Program-made: the position numbers and the translations under genes | Assembly: GCA_902797235.1 (NCBI GenBank) | Contig: CADBSB010000007.1 | Coordinates: forward strand, 1-33,544 | DNA length: 33,544 bases | Source: an uncultured Ruminococcus sp. | GTDB taxonomy: Bacteria > Bacillota > Clostridia > Oscillospirales > CAG-272 | Direction of reading: 5' to 3' | Notes under the pieces: model-generated | Seen by the model: only the letters and a program-made list of their open reading frames with translations | Told to the model about the DNA's origin: nothing | Databases searched by the model: none | Part shown: piece by piece, positions 14,749 to 23,031 of the stretch | Layout: each line of letters opens with the position of its first letter | Numbering within the stretch: position 1 is the first letter of the stretch

Positions 14749-16973
14749 ATCCTTATCACGTTACCGCCGTACTGCTCGGCGTACTTGCCCTCGCGCTTGT
14801 GGCAGGTGAAGACTATCGACTGTCCGCCGTATTCGGAGAGGGCTTTTATTATGCGCTCCGCACGCGTGTCGTCCGTACGCGCGAACGTGTCGTCAAAGAA
14901 CGCGGGAACGCCGTTCGGGAACAGCAGCTTTACAAGCGACAGACGCAGACTTACGTAAGCCGCGTCCTGCGTGCCGCTTGAAAGCGTGTCCGCGGAATGC
15001 GTCATACCGCCGCCGTTGTACGTAATTTCAAGCTTGTTCGATATGCCGAGAGAATCGTACTTTCCATCCGTTATCTCGCTCATGAATTTTCCGGCGTCGG
15101 ACGCCAGGGTAGGCGAAATACTGCTCCGGAGCGCCACGGATGCTTCGTTCAATTTTTCGTAGGCGAGCGTGTACGCCGCGTAATCCGTTTTCGCCCCGTC
15201 AAGCTCGGCTCTCGCGGCGTTGAGCTTTGCGAATATCGCGGACGGCAGGGTGAACGTGGCGTTGGCCGCCGCGAAGCTCTGCTCCTCGGATGAGATCTTG
15301 TCCGTTATCGCTTCGTTCTGACGGAGAAGGAGGTTCAACTCCGTTCTCCTCTCGTCGCACTTGTACGTTTTCACGTCCTCCGGTTTAAGTGCTCCGTTAA
15401 GCCTTGATCTGAGCGCCTCCTCCGTGTCGGCAGACGACCTTTCCTTCGATACCGTCGCCTTGTACTGCGCCATTTCAAGACGGCTGCCGGCGGCGGAAAG
15501 CTCCGACAGTATCGCGTCCGTCTGTGAGATCAGGGCGGAAAGACCGCTTATGCCGGTGGGCTTGTACTTACTTGTATACTCCAGTACCTTTTTGTCAAGC
15601 GCGTCGTATTTTTCTTTTATCTCGCGCTGTTTTGACAGTGCGTCGTTATATTTTTCCGCTTTTTCACCGTAGACCTCCTCCGCGTCGGAAACGCTGTCGA
15701 GCAGGGCGGGTATGTCGTCCGGGTCGTCCGTGCCGAGCTTTGCGGCAAGCTTGATAAGTCCCTTTTTCAGCTTTGACGCCTTTGCGGCGTTCACTATGCC
15801 GGCTATGATGAAGATAAGGAACAGTCCCGCGGGTATGAGCGCGAACGGTATGAGATGACCGAAGTAGGCGAGGACGCCCGCGCATATCGCGCACGCCGCG
15901 GCGAAAATGAAGAACACGGCGGCAAGCTTTTTGTATGAGAACGCCTTTTTATCAAGTCCGGTGTACATTTCGCGCAGCGCGGAAACGCCGCCTATACCGG
16001 AGGCTATGCGGAGGATCGAATTCGACGCGGAGCTTTTCATATCCGTCTCCGCCGCCGCTGTCCTGCTTTCCGCGTTCGCGGACATCTCTTTAAGCTCCGC
16101 CGCGCTCGCTTCAAGCGTGCGCAGACCGTCGTAAAACGCGCGGTCCGGCGTAAAGCCGTTTACGGAATACTTGTTTTCAAGCTCTGACAGCTCTTTTTTA
16201 CATTCGTCAAGCGATTTTTTGCTCTTTTCAAATTCATTCAAGTCGTTTATGCGCTTGTACGTGTCGTAATCCTCTAACTGTTTCGTAATGAGCGCGATCT
16301 TTTCTTTGTTTGCGTTGAGGCGCGCTTTTTTCGTCCTTATCGAATCGTCGAGAGAGAAGATATGCTCCGCCGCCGATTTTGCCGCGGCGAGCCTCACTTC
16401 AAGCTCGGAGACCTGGTTTTCAAGCTCGTGTATCCTTCCGCCCTTTTTGTTCTTGTATAAAAGCGCTATCCTTCCGTCGTCAATGCGTTTGAGCGCCTTT
16501 TTGGTGCTCACCGCCTCGTCCGCTGAAAATACTATGTTTTCAATAGCCTCGGGCAGACCCTGACCGCCGACCGCGGAGCCTATGTCGCCCGTGAACGCGG
16601 TATTCAAAAACACGTTTTCCGGCACGCCGATAAAAAGCTCCCACGGGGCTTTGTCAGAATTCAAAATCTCGCCGTTTTCGTTTATTATCGTTATCCTGTC
16701 CTTAGTCCTGCCGCTGTACAGCTCGCGCTCTATCCTGTATTCGGCGCCGTCCGCTTCAAGCGTCAGCGAGCCGGAGCAGCCCACGGATCCCCAGCCTATG
16801 TACTTTTCGCGCTCCGCTTTGTCAAGCCCGTAGAAAATGAACTTTATAAAAGCGCCGAGAGTGCTTTTTCCCGTTTCGTTGTCGCCCAAAACGACGTTCA
16901 AACCGGCTCCGATATCCGTCTTTTTGTCCGTCAGCATACCGAAGGAGATTATATGCAGTTTTTTGATTATCAT
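14745..16973 (-). CDS. YhaN/SbcC-like AAA ATPase with central membrane segments
   Basis: The 742-aa protein has an N-terminal Walker A loop, Gly30-Asp-Asn-Glu-Thr-Gly-Lys-Ser (30-37), in a RecN/SbcC-type ATPase half. Long coiled coils (~180-320 and ~425-600) flank two hydrophobic segments (about 350-372 and 374-396). The C-terminal half has the 'LSSGTQDAAYVSLRLSL' signature and a Phe-Phe-Asp-Asp Walker B. The central hydrophobic pair separates YhaN from SbcC. I start it at the ATG at 16973, which follows GGGAGGGG; an upstream in-frame TTG at 17000 overlaps the previous gene and has no comparable site. Its start is 1 nt after the nuclease stop, as in B. subtilis yhaO-yhaN. The pair probably acts in DNA end processing or repair at the membrane. 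Confidence 0.88.
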   Translation of the reverse strand: MIIKKLHIISFGMLTDKKTDIGAGLNVVLGDNETGKSTLGAFIKFIFYGLDKAEREKYIGWGSVGCSGSLTLEADGAEYRIERELYSGRTKDRITIINENGEILNSDKAPWELFIGVPENVFLNTAFTGDIGSAVGGQGLPEAIENIVFSADEAVSTKKALKRIDDGRIALLYKNKKGGRIHELENQVSELEVRLAAAKSAAEHIFSLDDSIRTKKARLNANKEKIALITKQLEDYDTYKRINDLNEFEKSKKSLDECKKELSELENKYSVNGFTPDRAFYDGLRTLEASAAELKEMSANAESRTAAAETDMKSSASNSILRIASGIGGVSALREMYTGLDKKAFSYKKLAAVFFIFAAACAICAGVLAYFGHLIPFALIPAGLFLIFIIAGIVNAAKASKLKKGLIKLAAKLGTDDPDDIPALLDSVSDAEEVYGEKAEKYNDALSKQREIKEKYDALDKKVLEYTSKYKPTGISGLSALISQTDAILSELSAAGSRLEMAQYKATVSKERSSADTEEALRSRLNGALKPEDVKTYKCDERRTELNLLLRQNEAITDKISSEEQSFAAANATFTLPSAIFAKLNAARAELDGAKTDYAAYTLAYEKLNEASVALRSSISPTLASDAGKFMSEITDGKYDSLGISNKLEITYNGGGMTHSADTLSSGTQDAAYVSLRLSLVKLLFPNGVPAFFDDTFARTDDTRAERIIKALSEYGGQSIVFTCHKREGKYAEQYGGNVIRI

Positions 16974-16974
16974 A

Positions 16975-18099
16975 TTAACCCCTCCCGTTAAGCGCGGCAA
17001 GCCCGGCTTTCAGCGCCTTTGCGGCTATAAGCCTCTCACGCTCCGTACCGCTTGTAAGGTACGGCTCCATGGCGCGGTAGAACGCGCCGCGTATGCCCGG
17101 CTCGGATGAATATTTTTCGGTATCGAGCGTCGGCTCCGTTTTGTTTTCCACCTCGGCGTATCTTACGCCGACTATATTGCCGGCGACGAATTCCTCGGAT
17201 ATGACGAGCTCCGCGGGCACCGCTCCGCGCAGTATCACGCGCACGGACGATTCCTGCCCGGGATGTACGGCTCTGACCGCGGCGTTCGCGCAGCTGCAAA
17301 GCGTTGCCGCGTCGGCGCAGCCGGTCACGTCCGCCTCTATTATCTCAAACCGCCTCTGCGTAAACGAGCGCGTCCTGAAATCGGCGGTAAGAGTACCGTT
17401 TTTCTTGTCGAGCTCCGCTATTATCGCGTATTTCTGCCCGCATTCGTCAAACGATCTGCCCTCAAGACAGCCGGAATACGCGTAATACGTGTTGCCTATG
17501 CGCTTCGCGCCGTCCGTGCCCTTGTGTATGTGGCCGAGCGCGGCGAAATCAAAGCCCGCCGCTTCAAGCTCCACCTTGCTTATGCTGCAATATTTGCCGC
17601 CTACCGGTCCGTCAAGCTCGCAGTGTGCGCAGAGGATATTTATGCGGCTCCTGTCCGGGCGCGGCTTGACCGCGAGCGGATCGACGGACATATTCTCATC
17701 TGTAAACGCCCAGCCGTAAACGTCCGTGTTTATATCGTCAAAGCTGATTTTTGACAAGGACGAAGATCTGAAAATAAAGACGTTTGACGGAAAGCTCGTT
17801 TTAGCCCACGGCGAATCGTTTTTGTACGGATCGTGGTTGCCGGGGGATATGACGAAGCGTATTTTCGGGTTTTTTTCAAACTCGCTGACCAATAACGAAA
17901 GCGTGTCGCGCGCGGCGAAGCCCGTGTCGAAAACGTCGCCCGGGATAAGGACTATATCAACGTTCTCCGTCCTTGCGTAAAGCATCGCCGACGTGAACGT
18001 GCCGCGGAGCATCTGACGGCACGCCTGCGCCGTCTCCGCGTTTTTTAAAGAAAACGGACTGTCAAGATGAAGGTCCGCCATGTGCAGAATTTTTATCAT
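16975..18099 (-). CDS. YhaO/SbcD-like metallophosphoesterase (DNA nuclease-type)
   Basis: The 374-aa protein is a calcineurin-like phosphoesterase of the Mre11/SbcD branch. Motifs in order are Asp9-x-His11 ('MADLHLD'), Gly-Asp ('IPGDVFD', near 54-55), Gly-Asn-His-Asp (near 87-90), His in 'CAHCELDG', and Gly-His-Ile-His ('LGHIHKG'). These give the two-metal site of exo/endonucleases in this family. A C-terminal capping domain completes a length typical of YhaO. GAGGAT is well spaced before the ATG. It is the first gene of a run yhaO-yhaN-rsmG-ribF-dac and has its own promoter. Confidence 0.88.
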   Translation of the reverse strand: MIKILHMADLHLDSPFSLKNAETAQACRQMLRGTFTSAMLYARTENVDIVLIPGDVFDTGFAARDTLSLLVSEFEKNPKIRFVISPGNHDPYKNDSPWAKTSFPSNVFIFRSSSLSKISFDDINTDVYGWAFTDENMSVDPLAVKPRPDRSRINILCAHCELDGPVGGKYCSISKVELEAAGFDFAALGHIHKGTDGAKRIGNTYYAYSGCLEGRSFDECGQKYAIIAELDKKNGTLTADFRTRSFTQRRFEIIEADVTGCADAATLCSCANAAVRAVHPGQESSVRVILRGAVPAELVISEEFVAGNIVGVRYAEVENKTEPTLDTEKYSSEPGIRGAFYRAMEPYLTSGTERERLIAAKALKAGLAALNGRG

Positions 18100-18128
18100 T
18101 ACAATATCCTCGTCAGTATAGTATATCT

Positions 18129-18157
18129 ATTATATCAAACTTAATTAAAAAAATCAA
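18129..18157 (-). promoter_or_regulatory. Promoter for the yhaO-like operon
   Basis: Minus-strand TTGATT (18157-18152), 17-bp spacer and consensus TATAAT (18134-18129), preceded by TGA (a TGn extended -10). It lies 30 bp from the start codon. Confidence 0.72.
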
Positions 18158-18216
18158 TATGCAATAACGAAATAGTTGGAAAAAAATCGAATTAAATAAG
18201 TAAAAGTGAAATCCGC

Positions 18217-18245
18217 TTGACAAATCGAAAAAATAGTGGTATTAT
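18217..18245 (+). promoter_or_regulatory. Promoter for the phosphoribosyltransferase operon
   Basis: TTGACA (18217-18222), 17-bp spacer and TATTAT (18240-18245) preceded by TGG (TGn extended -10). The -10 overlaps an in-frame upstream GTG at 18236, which therefore cannot be the start codon of the next gene. Confidence 0.82.
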
Positions 18246-18274
18246 TAGAAAAAATCATAAAGGAAGTTACGTAT

Positions 18275-18841
18275 ATGAAAGATCATTACGACATCACAAT
18301 AAACGGCGTAAAAAGAAGTCTGCCGCTCTGTCCTTTGACCGACAAGCTGAATATCGCGGCCTTCGTCATATTCGGCGACGTGGAGCTGACTAAAGCGTCG
18401 GCTCAGGGTCTGCTTGATAAGATAGATTTTGAATATGATTATCTTATCACCGCGGAAAGCAAGGGCATACCGCTCGTATACGAAATGGCGAGGATATCGG
18501 GCCGGAATAAATATTTCCTTGCAAGAAAAGCGCCGAAATTATATATGCGCAATATACTGAAGTGCGAAGTAAAGTCGATAACGACGACAAAACAGCAGAC
18601 GCTGTATCTTGACGGCTACGACGCCGACCTTATGCGCGGCAAACGCATAATAATCGTTGACGACGTTATAAGCACCGGCGAATCGCTTCACGCTATGGAA
18701 CAGCTCGTCGAGCAGGCGGGCGGTATAACCGTCGGCAAAATGGCGATACTCGCCGAGGGCGACGCGTACGACAGGGACGACATAATAACGCTTGAATATC
18801 TGCCGCTGTTCGACGAAAACGGAGATCCGCTTCCGAGGTGA
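18275..18841 (+). CDS. Phosphoribosyltransferase, adenine-PRTase-like
   Basis: The 188-aa protein is a type I phosphoribosyltransferase. The PRPP-binding motif is 'RIIIVDDVISTGES' (about residues 123-136), with a Tyr-x-x-x-x-Ala-Glu-Ser-Lys-Gly-Ile strand near residue 55 that resembles APRT and XPRT enzymes. It should transfer phosphoribose from PRPP to a purine base; which base I cannot say. I start it at 18275 because AAAGGAAG (18260-18267) is correctly spaced, and the upstream GTG at 18236 overlaps the -10 box. It ends 3 nt before the threonine aldolase gene and heads a five-gene plus-strand operon. Confidence 0.84.
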   Translation: MKDHYDITINGVKRSLPLCPLTDKLNIAAFVIFGDVELTKASAQGLLDKIDFEYDYLITAESKGIPLVYEMARISGRNKYFLARKAPKLYMRNILKCEVKSITTTKQQTLYLDGYDADLMRGKRIIIVDDVISTGESLHAMEQLVEQAGGITVGKMAILAEGDAYDRDDIITLEYLPLFDENGDPLPR

Positions 18842-18844
18842 ATA

Positions 18845-19867
18845 ATGCTTGATTTTTGCTGTGATTACAAAAACGGGGCGCACCCCGCGGTTCTCGCGCG
18901 GTTAGCCGAGACAAACTCACAGACAACGGGTACTTACGGTTTTGACGAATACAGCGACGCGGCAAAAGAAAAGATAAAAGCCGCGTGCAAAGCAAAGGAC
19001 GCCGACGTGTTTTTCATCGCCGGCGGCACGCAGACGAATATGACGGTCATCTCCTCGTGCTTACAGCCGTACGAGGGAGTAGTCGCCGCGTCGACCGGGC
19101 ACATCAACTGCCACGAGGCGGGCGCGGTGGAGCATTCGGGATATAAGGTCCTTGCGCTCCCGCACCATGACGGCAAGGTGGACGCAAACGAGCTTGAAGC
19201 GTACTTAAAGGATTTTGAAGAGAATCCGAGCCGCGACCATATGGTCTTCCCGGCTATGCTTTATATCTCGTATCCCACGGAATACGGAACGATTTACAAA
19301 AAAGAAGAGCTGTCAGATCTGCGCCGCGTGTGCGATAAGTACGGCTTGACGGTATTCCTTGACGGCGCGCGCCTCGGCTACGGGCTGACGAGCCCGGAGT
19401 GCGACATAGATCTGCCGTTTTTAGCCGGAATATGCGACGTGTTCTACATAGGCGGAACAAAGGTCGGCGCTCTCTGCGGAGAGGCTGTCGTGTTCCCCAA
19501 AGGCGCGCCCGCCCACTTTATCACGATGGTGAAGCAGAGAGGAGCGATGCTTGCGAAAAGCAGGGTGCTCGGCGTTCAGTTCGACGCGCTTTTCACAGAC
19601 GGGCTTTACTTCAAAATAGCGAAAAACGGCATAGACCGCGCGTACGAGCTCAAAGCCGCGTTTGAAAGAAAAGGCTATAAATTCTATATAGATTCCCCCA
19701 CGAATCAGCAGTTTATCGTGCTTGACGAAAAAACGCTTGCCCGCCTTGAAAAAAAGGTGAATTTTGAGGTATGGGAAAAGACGGCGGACGGATGTACCGT
19801 CGTCAGATTTGCGACAAGCTGGTCCACGACAAAAGAGGAAATTACGGAGCTGTATAAACTGTTGTGA
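18845..19867 (+). CDS. ltaE: Low-specificity threonine aldolase
   Basis: The 340-aa protein is a fold-type I PLP enzyme that cleaves L-threonine or allo-threonine to glycine and acetaldehyde. It shows 'FIAGGTQTN' (58-66), His-Glu-Ala-Gly (90-93), 'FLDGAR' with Asp173 for the pyridine nitrogen, and the Schiff-base lysine Lys206 in 'YIGGTKVGAL'. Length is standard. The stop overlaps the GTG start of the next gene by 4 nt. It could supply glycine alongside the phosphoribosyltransferase, but that link is inference. Confidence 0.9.
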   Translation: MLDFCCDYKNGAHPAVLARLAETNSQTTGTYGFDEYSDAAKEKIKAACKAKDADVFFIAGGTQTNMTVISSCLQPYEGVVAASTGHINCHEAGAVEHSGYKVLALPHHDGKVDANELEAYLKDFEENPSRDHMVFPAMLYISYPTEYGTIYKKEELSDLRRVCDKYGLTVFLDGARLGYGLTSPECDIDLPFLAGICDVFYIGGTKVGALCGEAVVFPKGAPAHFITMVKQRGAMLAKSRVLGVQFDALFTDGLYFKIAKNGIDRAYELKAAFERKGYKFYIDSPTNQQFIVLDEKTLARLEKKVNFEVWEKTADGCTVVRFATSWSTTKEEITELYKLL

Positions 19868-20517
19868 AAAGATCTCTGCACATATTATTCATAGGGCTTG
19901 ACGCCCTCGTTATCGCTTTTGTCGCGCTTTCGGCGACGACTAATCTGTTTACCGTGAATTCCGCGCTCTGGAACTCCGGGCTTTGGAAATTCAGATATTT
20001 CACGGTTGATTCAAACGTTCTGGCGGCTCTGGCGGTCCTCGCCGCCCTGCCGTTCAAGTACAGGCGGCTTATAAACGGCAAACCGCTGCCGTCCTGGTGC
20101 GCCGTATTCTGTTTCGTCGGCGTCACCGCGTCGACCGTCACGTTTATGACGGTCATGCTGTTTTTAGGTCCGATGCTCGGGTATTACAATATGTTTTTGG
20201 GCAACAATATGGTGCTCCATCTCATATGCCCGGTGTGCATGGTGCTGTCGTTCATATTCGACTTCGGCGCGGAAAAGAAGCTGAAAATCGCATATACGCC
20301 GTTATCGATATTGCCCACGGCGGTGTACGCGGTACTGTATTTCATAATGGTGCTCGGCATCGGCTTGGAAAACGGCGGCTGGGAGGATTTCTACGGCTTC
20401 AATATGGGCGGTATGTGGTATCTGAGCGGCGTAGCGATGTTTTTAGCCACGTACGGCATAGGCGTGTTTTTGTGGGCGTCACACAGGGTATCGGAAAAAT
20501 GGGAAAAATCAGTATAA
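19864..20517 (+). CDS. Polytopic membrane protein, Pr6Pr-like
   Basis: The 217-aa protein has about six hydrophobic segments and a conserved-looking 'FRYFTVDSNVLAAL' motif near residue 43. That motif, the six-helix layout and the length resemble Pr6Pr-type (FAR-17a/AIG1-like) membrane proteins, which belong to a group of membrane hydrolases with a catalytic Thr/His in eukaryotic members. The match is by eye. The start is GTG, overlapping the ltaE stop as GTGA. Its 3' end overlaps the next gene by 19 nt. Confidence 0.75.
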   Translation: MKRSLHILFIGLDALVIAFVALSATTNLFTVNSALWNSGLWKFRYFTVDSNVLAALAVLAALPFKYRRLINGKPLPSWCAVFCFVGVTASTVTFMTVMLFLGPMLGYYNMFLGNNMVLHLICPVCMVLSFIFDFGAEKKLKIAYTPLSILPTAVYAVLYFIMVLGIGLENGGWEDFYGFNMGGMWYLSGVAMFLATYGIGVFLWASHRVSEKWEKSV

Positions 20518-21212
20518 GCGAGTATGATATAACGGCGGGGATAAACGCCCCGCTCGTTTTTGCGTTTTTGTCTGATCTGCACGAGTGCGACGGCGAGCCG
20601 GTGTTCGAGCTCCTTCAAAAATACGATCCCGACGCCGTGCTTATAAGCGGAGATTACGTAAATAACAGCACGGCGTATGAAAAGGGTATTGCGTTTTTAA
20701 CGGAGTGCTCTGAAAAGTATGATACTTTCTGCTCCGTCGGTAATCACGAGCTGAAATGCGCGTGCGATATACGCGCCGTCACAAGGCAAACGGGCGCCGT
20801 TCTTCTCGATAACGAGTATACGGAATATAAAGGCGTTCTGATCGGCGGTCTGTCGTCCGGCTTCAACGGAGCCGAACAGGGCAACCTCAAAAAAACGCCC
20901 GCGCCGGATCTCGGATTTCTGAAAAGATTTTCGGCGGCTGACGGTTATAAGATACTTTTGTCGCACCATCCCGAATATTATCCCGAGTATATAAAACAAA
21001 CCTCTGTACAGCTCACGCTCTCCGGTCACGCCCACGGCGGACAGTGGCGCTTCTTCGGTCGCGGAGCCTTCGCCCCGGGGCAGGGAATATTCCCGAAATA
21101 CACGTCCGGGATGTACGACGGCCGCCTCATCGTCAGCCGCGGCCTCGGCGACTCGCACAGTATGTTCCGCATAAACAACCCGTATGAATTTATTGTGATA
21201 AGGATCAGATGA
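20499..21212 (+). CDS. Small metallophosphoesterase, YkuE/YaeI-like
   Basis: The 237-aa protein has all five calcineurin-like motifs: Asp26-x-His28 ('LSDLHE'), Gly51-Asp52, Gly81-Asn-His-Glu84, 'LLSHHPE' and Gly-His-Ala-His ('SGHAHGGQW'). The SGHTHGGQ-type ending and 'SRGLGDS' near the C-terminus fit the YkuE/YaeI/UDP-diacylglucosamine-hydrolase-like group, but the N-terminal membrane segment usual in YkuE is absent. The reading frame stays open upstream to 20097, but that extension translates the other frame of the membrane protein gene and lacks family motifs. I start it at 20499, 19 nt inside the preceding gene. Substrate unknown. Confidence 0.84.
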   Translation: MGKISISEYDITAGINAPLVFAFLSDLHECDGEPVFELLQKYDPDAVLISGDYVNNSTAYEKGIAFLTECSEKYDTFCSVGNHELKCACDIRAVTRQTGAVLLDNEYTEYKGVLIGGLSSGFNGAEQGNLKKTPAPDLGFLKRFSAADGYKILLSHHPEYYPEYIKQTSVQLTLSGHAHGGQWRFFGRGAFAPGQGIFPKYTSGMYDGRLIVSRGLGDSHSMFRINNPYEFIVIRIR

Positions 21213-21213
21213 T

Positions 21214-21660
21214 ATGAAGATCGTAATAACAGACGAACAGGATATAGAAGAGACCATATCTTACGTGGATACGGAGTTTTACGTCGTATTCAATAATTCT
21301 TTTTCATTCCCGGACGAAAAATGGACTGATTTCACGTACCCCGTGTTCCCGGAATGGATAAACGCGTTTATCTACGGGGACAAAAACAGATTTGAATGGA
21401 AATTCAGAGACGGCGGAGATTACCGCATCACGTTCACGTCGCAGGGCGACGGTTCGTTTGACGTGCTCTGCACCGGCGACGGCGAGCGCGGCAGGCGTGA
21501 ATATTACAAAACAACGGAAACCGCGGCTGATATAAAAGCCGCGCTCAAATCCGCGATCTCGGATTTTATAAATATTTTGAACAAGAACAAGCTCAACAAC
21601 AAACAGCTTCTGAGCGAGCTTGCGATAAAAGCCTCCATTCTTGATAACTATAAAGTCTGA
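21214..21660 (+). CDS. Small hypothetical protein
   Basis: The 148-aa acidic soluble protein has no signal or membrane segment. Aromatic residues crowd the first 65 positions (Tyr-Val-Val-Phe, Trp-x-Asp-Phe, Phe-Pro-Glu-Trp-Ile), then comes a beta-hairpin-like 'RITFTSQGDGSFDVLCTG' and a long Lys/Asn-rich C-terminal helix. I do not recognise the family. It starts 1 nt after the metallophosphoesterase stop (TGATATG), so it is probably translated with it, and it ends the operon before a strong terminator. A small acidic antitoxin or immunity-like role is possible, but nothing in the neighbours supports it. Confidence 0.65.
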   Translation: MKIVITDEQDIEETISYVDTEFYVVFNNSFSFPDEKWTDFTYPVFPEWINAFIYGDKNRFEWKFRDGGDYRITFTSQGDGSFDVLCTGDGERGRREYYKTTETAADIKAALKSAISDFINILNKNKLNNKQLLSELAIKASILDNYKV

Positions 21661-21712
21661 CCCGGATAAAACGAACAAATATTATATATAATATTTCAAT
21701 AGTGTAAAATGC

Positions 21713-21757
21713 TTCGGCAGATGTTTGAGATTTTCAAACATCTGCCGAATTTTTCTT
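21713..21757 (+). terminator. Strong rho-independent terminator
   Basis: Perfect 16-bp arms TTCGGCAGATGTTTGA (21713-21728) and their complement (21734-21749) enclose a 5-nt loop and are followed by TTTTTCTT. On the minus strand the same hairpin lies downstream of mltG, but with a weaker T-run. Confidence 0.92.
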
Positions 21758-21777
21758 AATTCATAATTTTCGAATTT

Positions 21778-23010
21778 TTAATTCTTCTTCTGCTCCGCCC
21801 TTACCGTCGCGACGTTCTTATTATGCTCCGCAAGCGTTTTGCCGTAGAGCATTTCACCGTTTACACGCGATACGAAATAGTAGTACTGCGTTTCCGCCGG
21901 GTTCATCGCGGTGTATATCGCGGACCAGCCGGGGTTGCAGATCGGACCGGGCATCAGCCCGTCGTAAACGTACGTGTTGTACGGATCGTTGTATTCAAGA
22001 TCCGATGCGGTTATATCCGTTTTGTGGACGTTCAAGGCGTAGAGCACCGTCGAGTCGCATTCGAGCTTCGGATACGCCTTCGGGTTTTTCAGTCTGTTGT
22101 GTATGACGCTCGATACGAGCTCCATATCGGAGGTGAAATACGCCTCTTTTTGTATCAGCGACGCGATCATGAGATACTGGTCGAGCGTGTAGCCCGATTT
22201 GTCTATGAACGTATAGTATTCCTTCGCCATTTTCGTATCAAAGTTGTCGAGCAGCTTGTTTATCACCTGCTCCTCGCTCCAGTCGGTGTAGAAATAATAC
22301 GTGTCGGGAAACAGATATCCTTCAAGTCTGTACCGTCTGTTCGGGTTTTTGGGTGCAGAATCGAGCCTTTTTATGAATTCGTAATCGTACTGTCCGTTCT
22401 CGATCGCGTCGACGAAGCCCTCCTTCGTCCCTATGCCCTCGCTTATGAACAGATCGATTATCTCGTCTACCGTGTAGCCCTCGGGGATCATTACGGTCAC
22501 AATCTGCCGTTCGCCCGTTTTTGCAAGGAACGTGTTTATAAGGCTGTCGTAATTCTGTTTCGACGATACGGTGTACGTTCCGGGTATGAATTCCTGCCCG
22601 TCGTCAAGCTTGCGCCTTGCGTACAGGCGGAATACCCACGGGTATCTTATTATGCCCTTGTCCGCCAGCTCGTTTGACACGTCTATGACCGTCGGATATT
22701 TGCCTAAATCTATTTCCGCCGTGCGTTCCGTTTTTTGCAGCGCGAAAATATCGTTTCCGACCGACAGTATGAAAAACGACAGAAAAGCGGAAGCGATGAG
22801 TATGAGCGTTATATAGACCACGGCGATCGTCACGCTGTAAACCGTACTGCGCGTCTTGTATTTCAGCTCGCGCCCCGTTTCGTCTACCGGCTTTTTCCTG
22901 CCGGTGGCGACAGGCACGGGCTTTCTCGCCGGATCCGGCGTTTCTTTTCTTACGATACCTCTTATAGCGGTACTGTTTACAGAGGTACTTGTATTATCCT
23001 TCGGTTTCAT
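21778..23010 (-). CDS. mltG: Endolytic peptidoglycan transglycosylase MltG
   Basis: The 410-aa protein has a cytosolic N-terminus, one membrane segment (about residues 58-83) and an extracellular YceG-like domain. Family signatures are 'IPEGYTVDEIIDLF', 'LEGYLFPDTYYFY', 'ASLIQKEAYFTSDMELVSSV', 'HNRL', 'LECDSTVLYAL' and 'GPICNPGWSAI'. The Glu in Gln-Lys-Glu-Ala is the likely catalytic acid. The enzyme cuts nascent glycan chains at the membrane and helps set their length. It lies 21 nt after the CPBP protease gene and is the last gene of the uppP-ftsK operon, which links it to UppP. Confidence 0.94.
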   Translation of the reverse strand: MKPKDNTSTSVNSTAIRGIVRKETPDPARKPVPVATGRKKPVDETGRELKYKTRSTVYSVTIAVVYITLILIASAFLSFFILSVGNDIFALQKTERTAEIDLGKYPTVIDVSNELADKGIIRYPWVFRLYARRKLDDGQEFIPGTYTVSSKQNYDSLINTFLAKTGERQIVTVMIPEGYTVDEIIDLFISEGIGTKEGFVDAIENGQYDYEFIKRLDSAPKNPNRRYRLEGYLFPDTYYFYTDWSEEQVINKLLDNFDTKMAKEYYTFIDKSGYTLDQYLMIASLIQKEAYFTSDMELVSSVIHNRLKNPKAYPKLECDSTVLYALNVHKTDITASDLEYNDPYNTYVYDGLMPGPICNPGWSAIYTAMNPAETQYYYFVSRVNGEMLYGKTLAEHNKNVATVRAEQKKN

Positions 23011-23031
23011 ATTATATCCTTTCTTTTGCCG

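Noticed and set aside
18100..18274. Purine riboswitch ahead of the phosphoribosyltransferase gene
   Set aside because: The predicted transcription start (about 18252) leaves only ~20 nt of leader, too short for an aptamer.
20097..20498. N-terminal extension of the metallophosphoesterase
   Set aside because: It is the alternate frame of the membrane protein gene, is rich in Arg and His and has no motif; the phosphoesterase starts cleanly at 20499.
21823..22677. 284-codon plus-strand open frame
   Set aside because: It lies wholly antisense to mltG, with Arg/Val-rich composition and no family motif.
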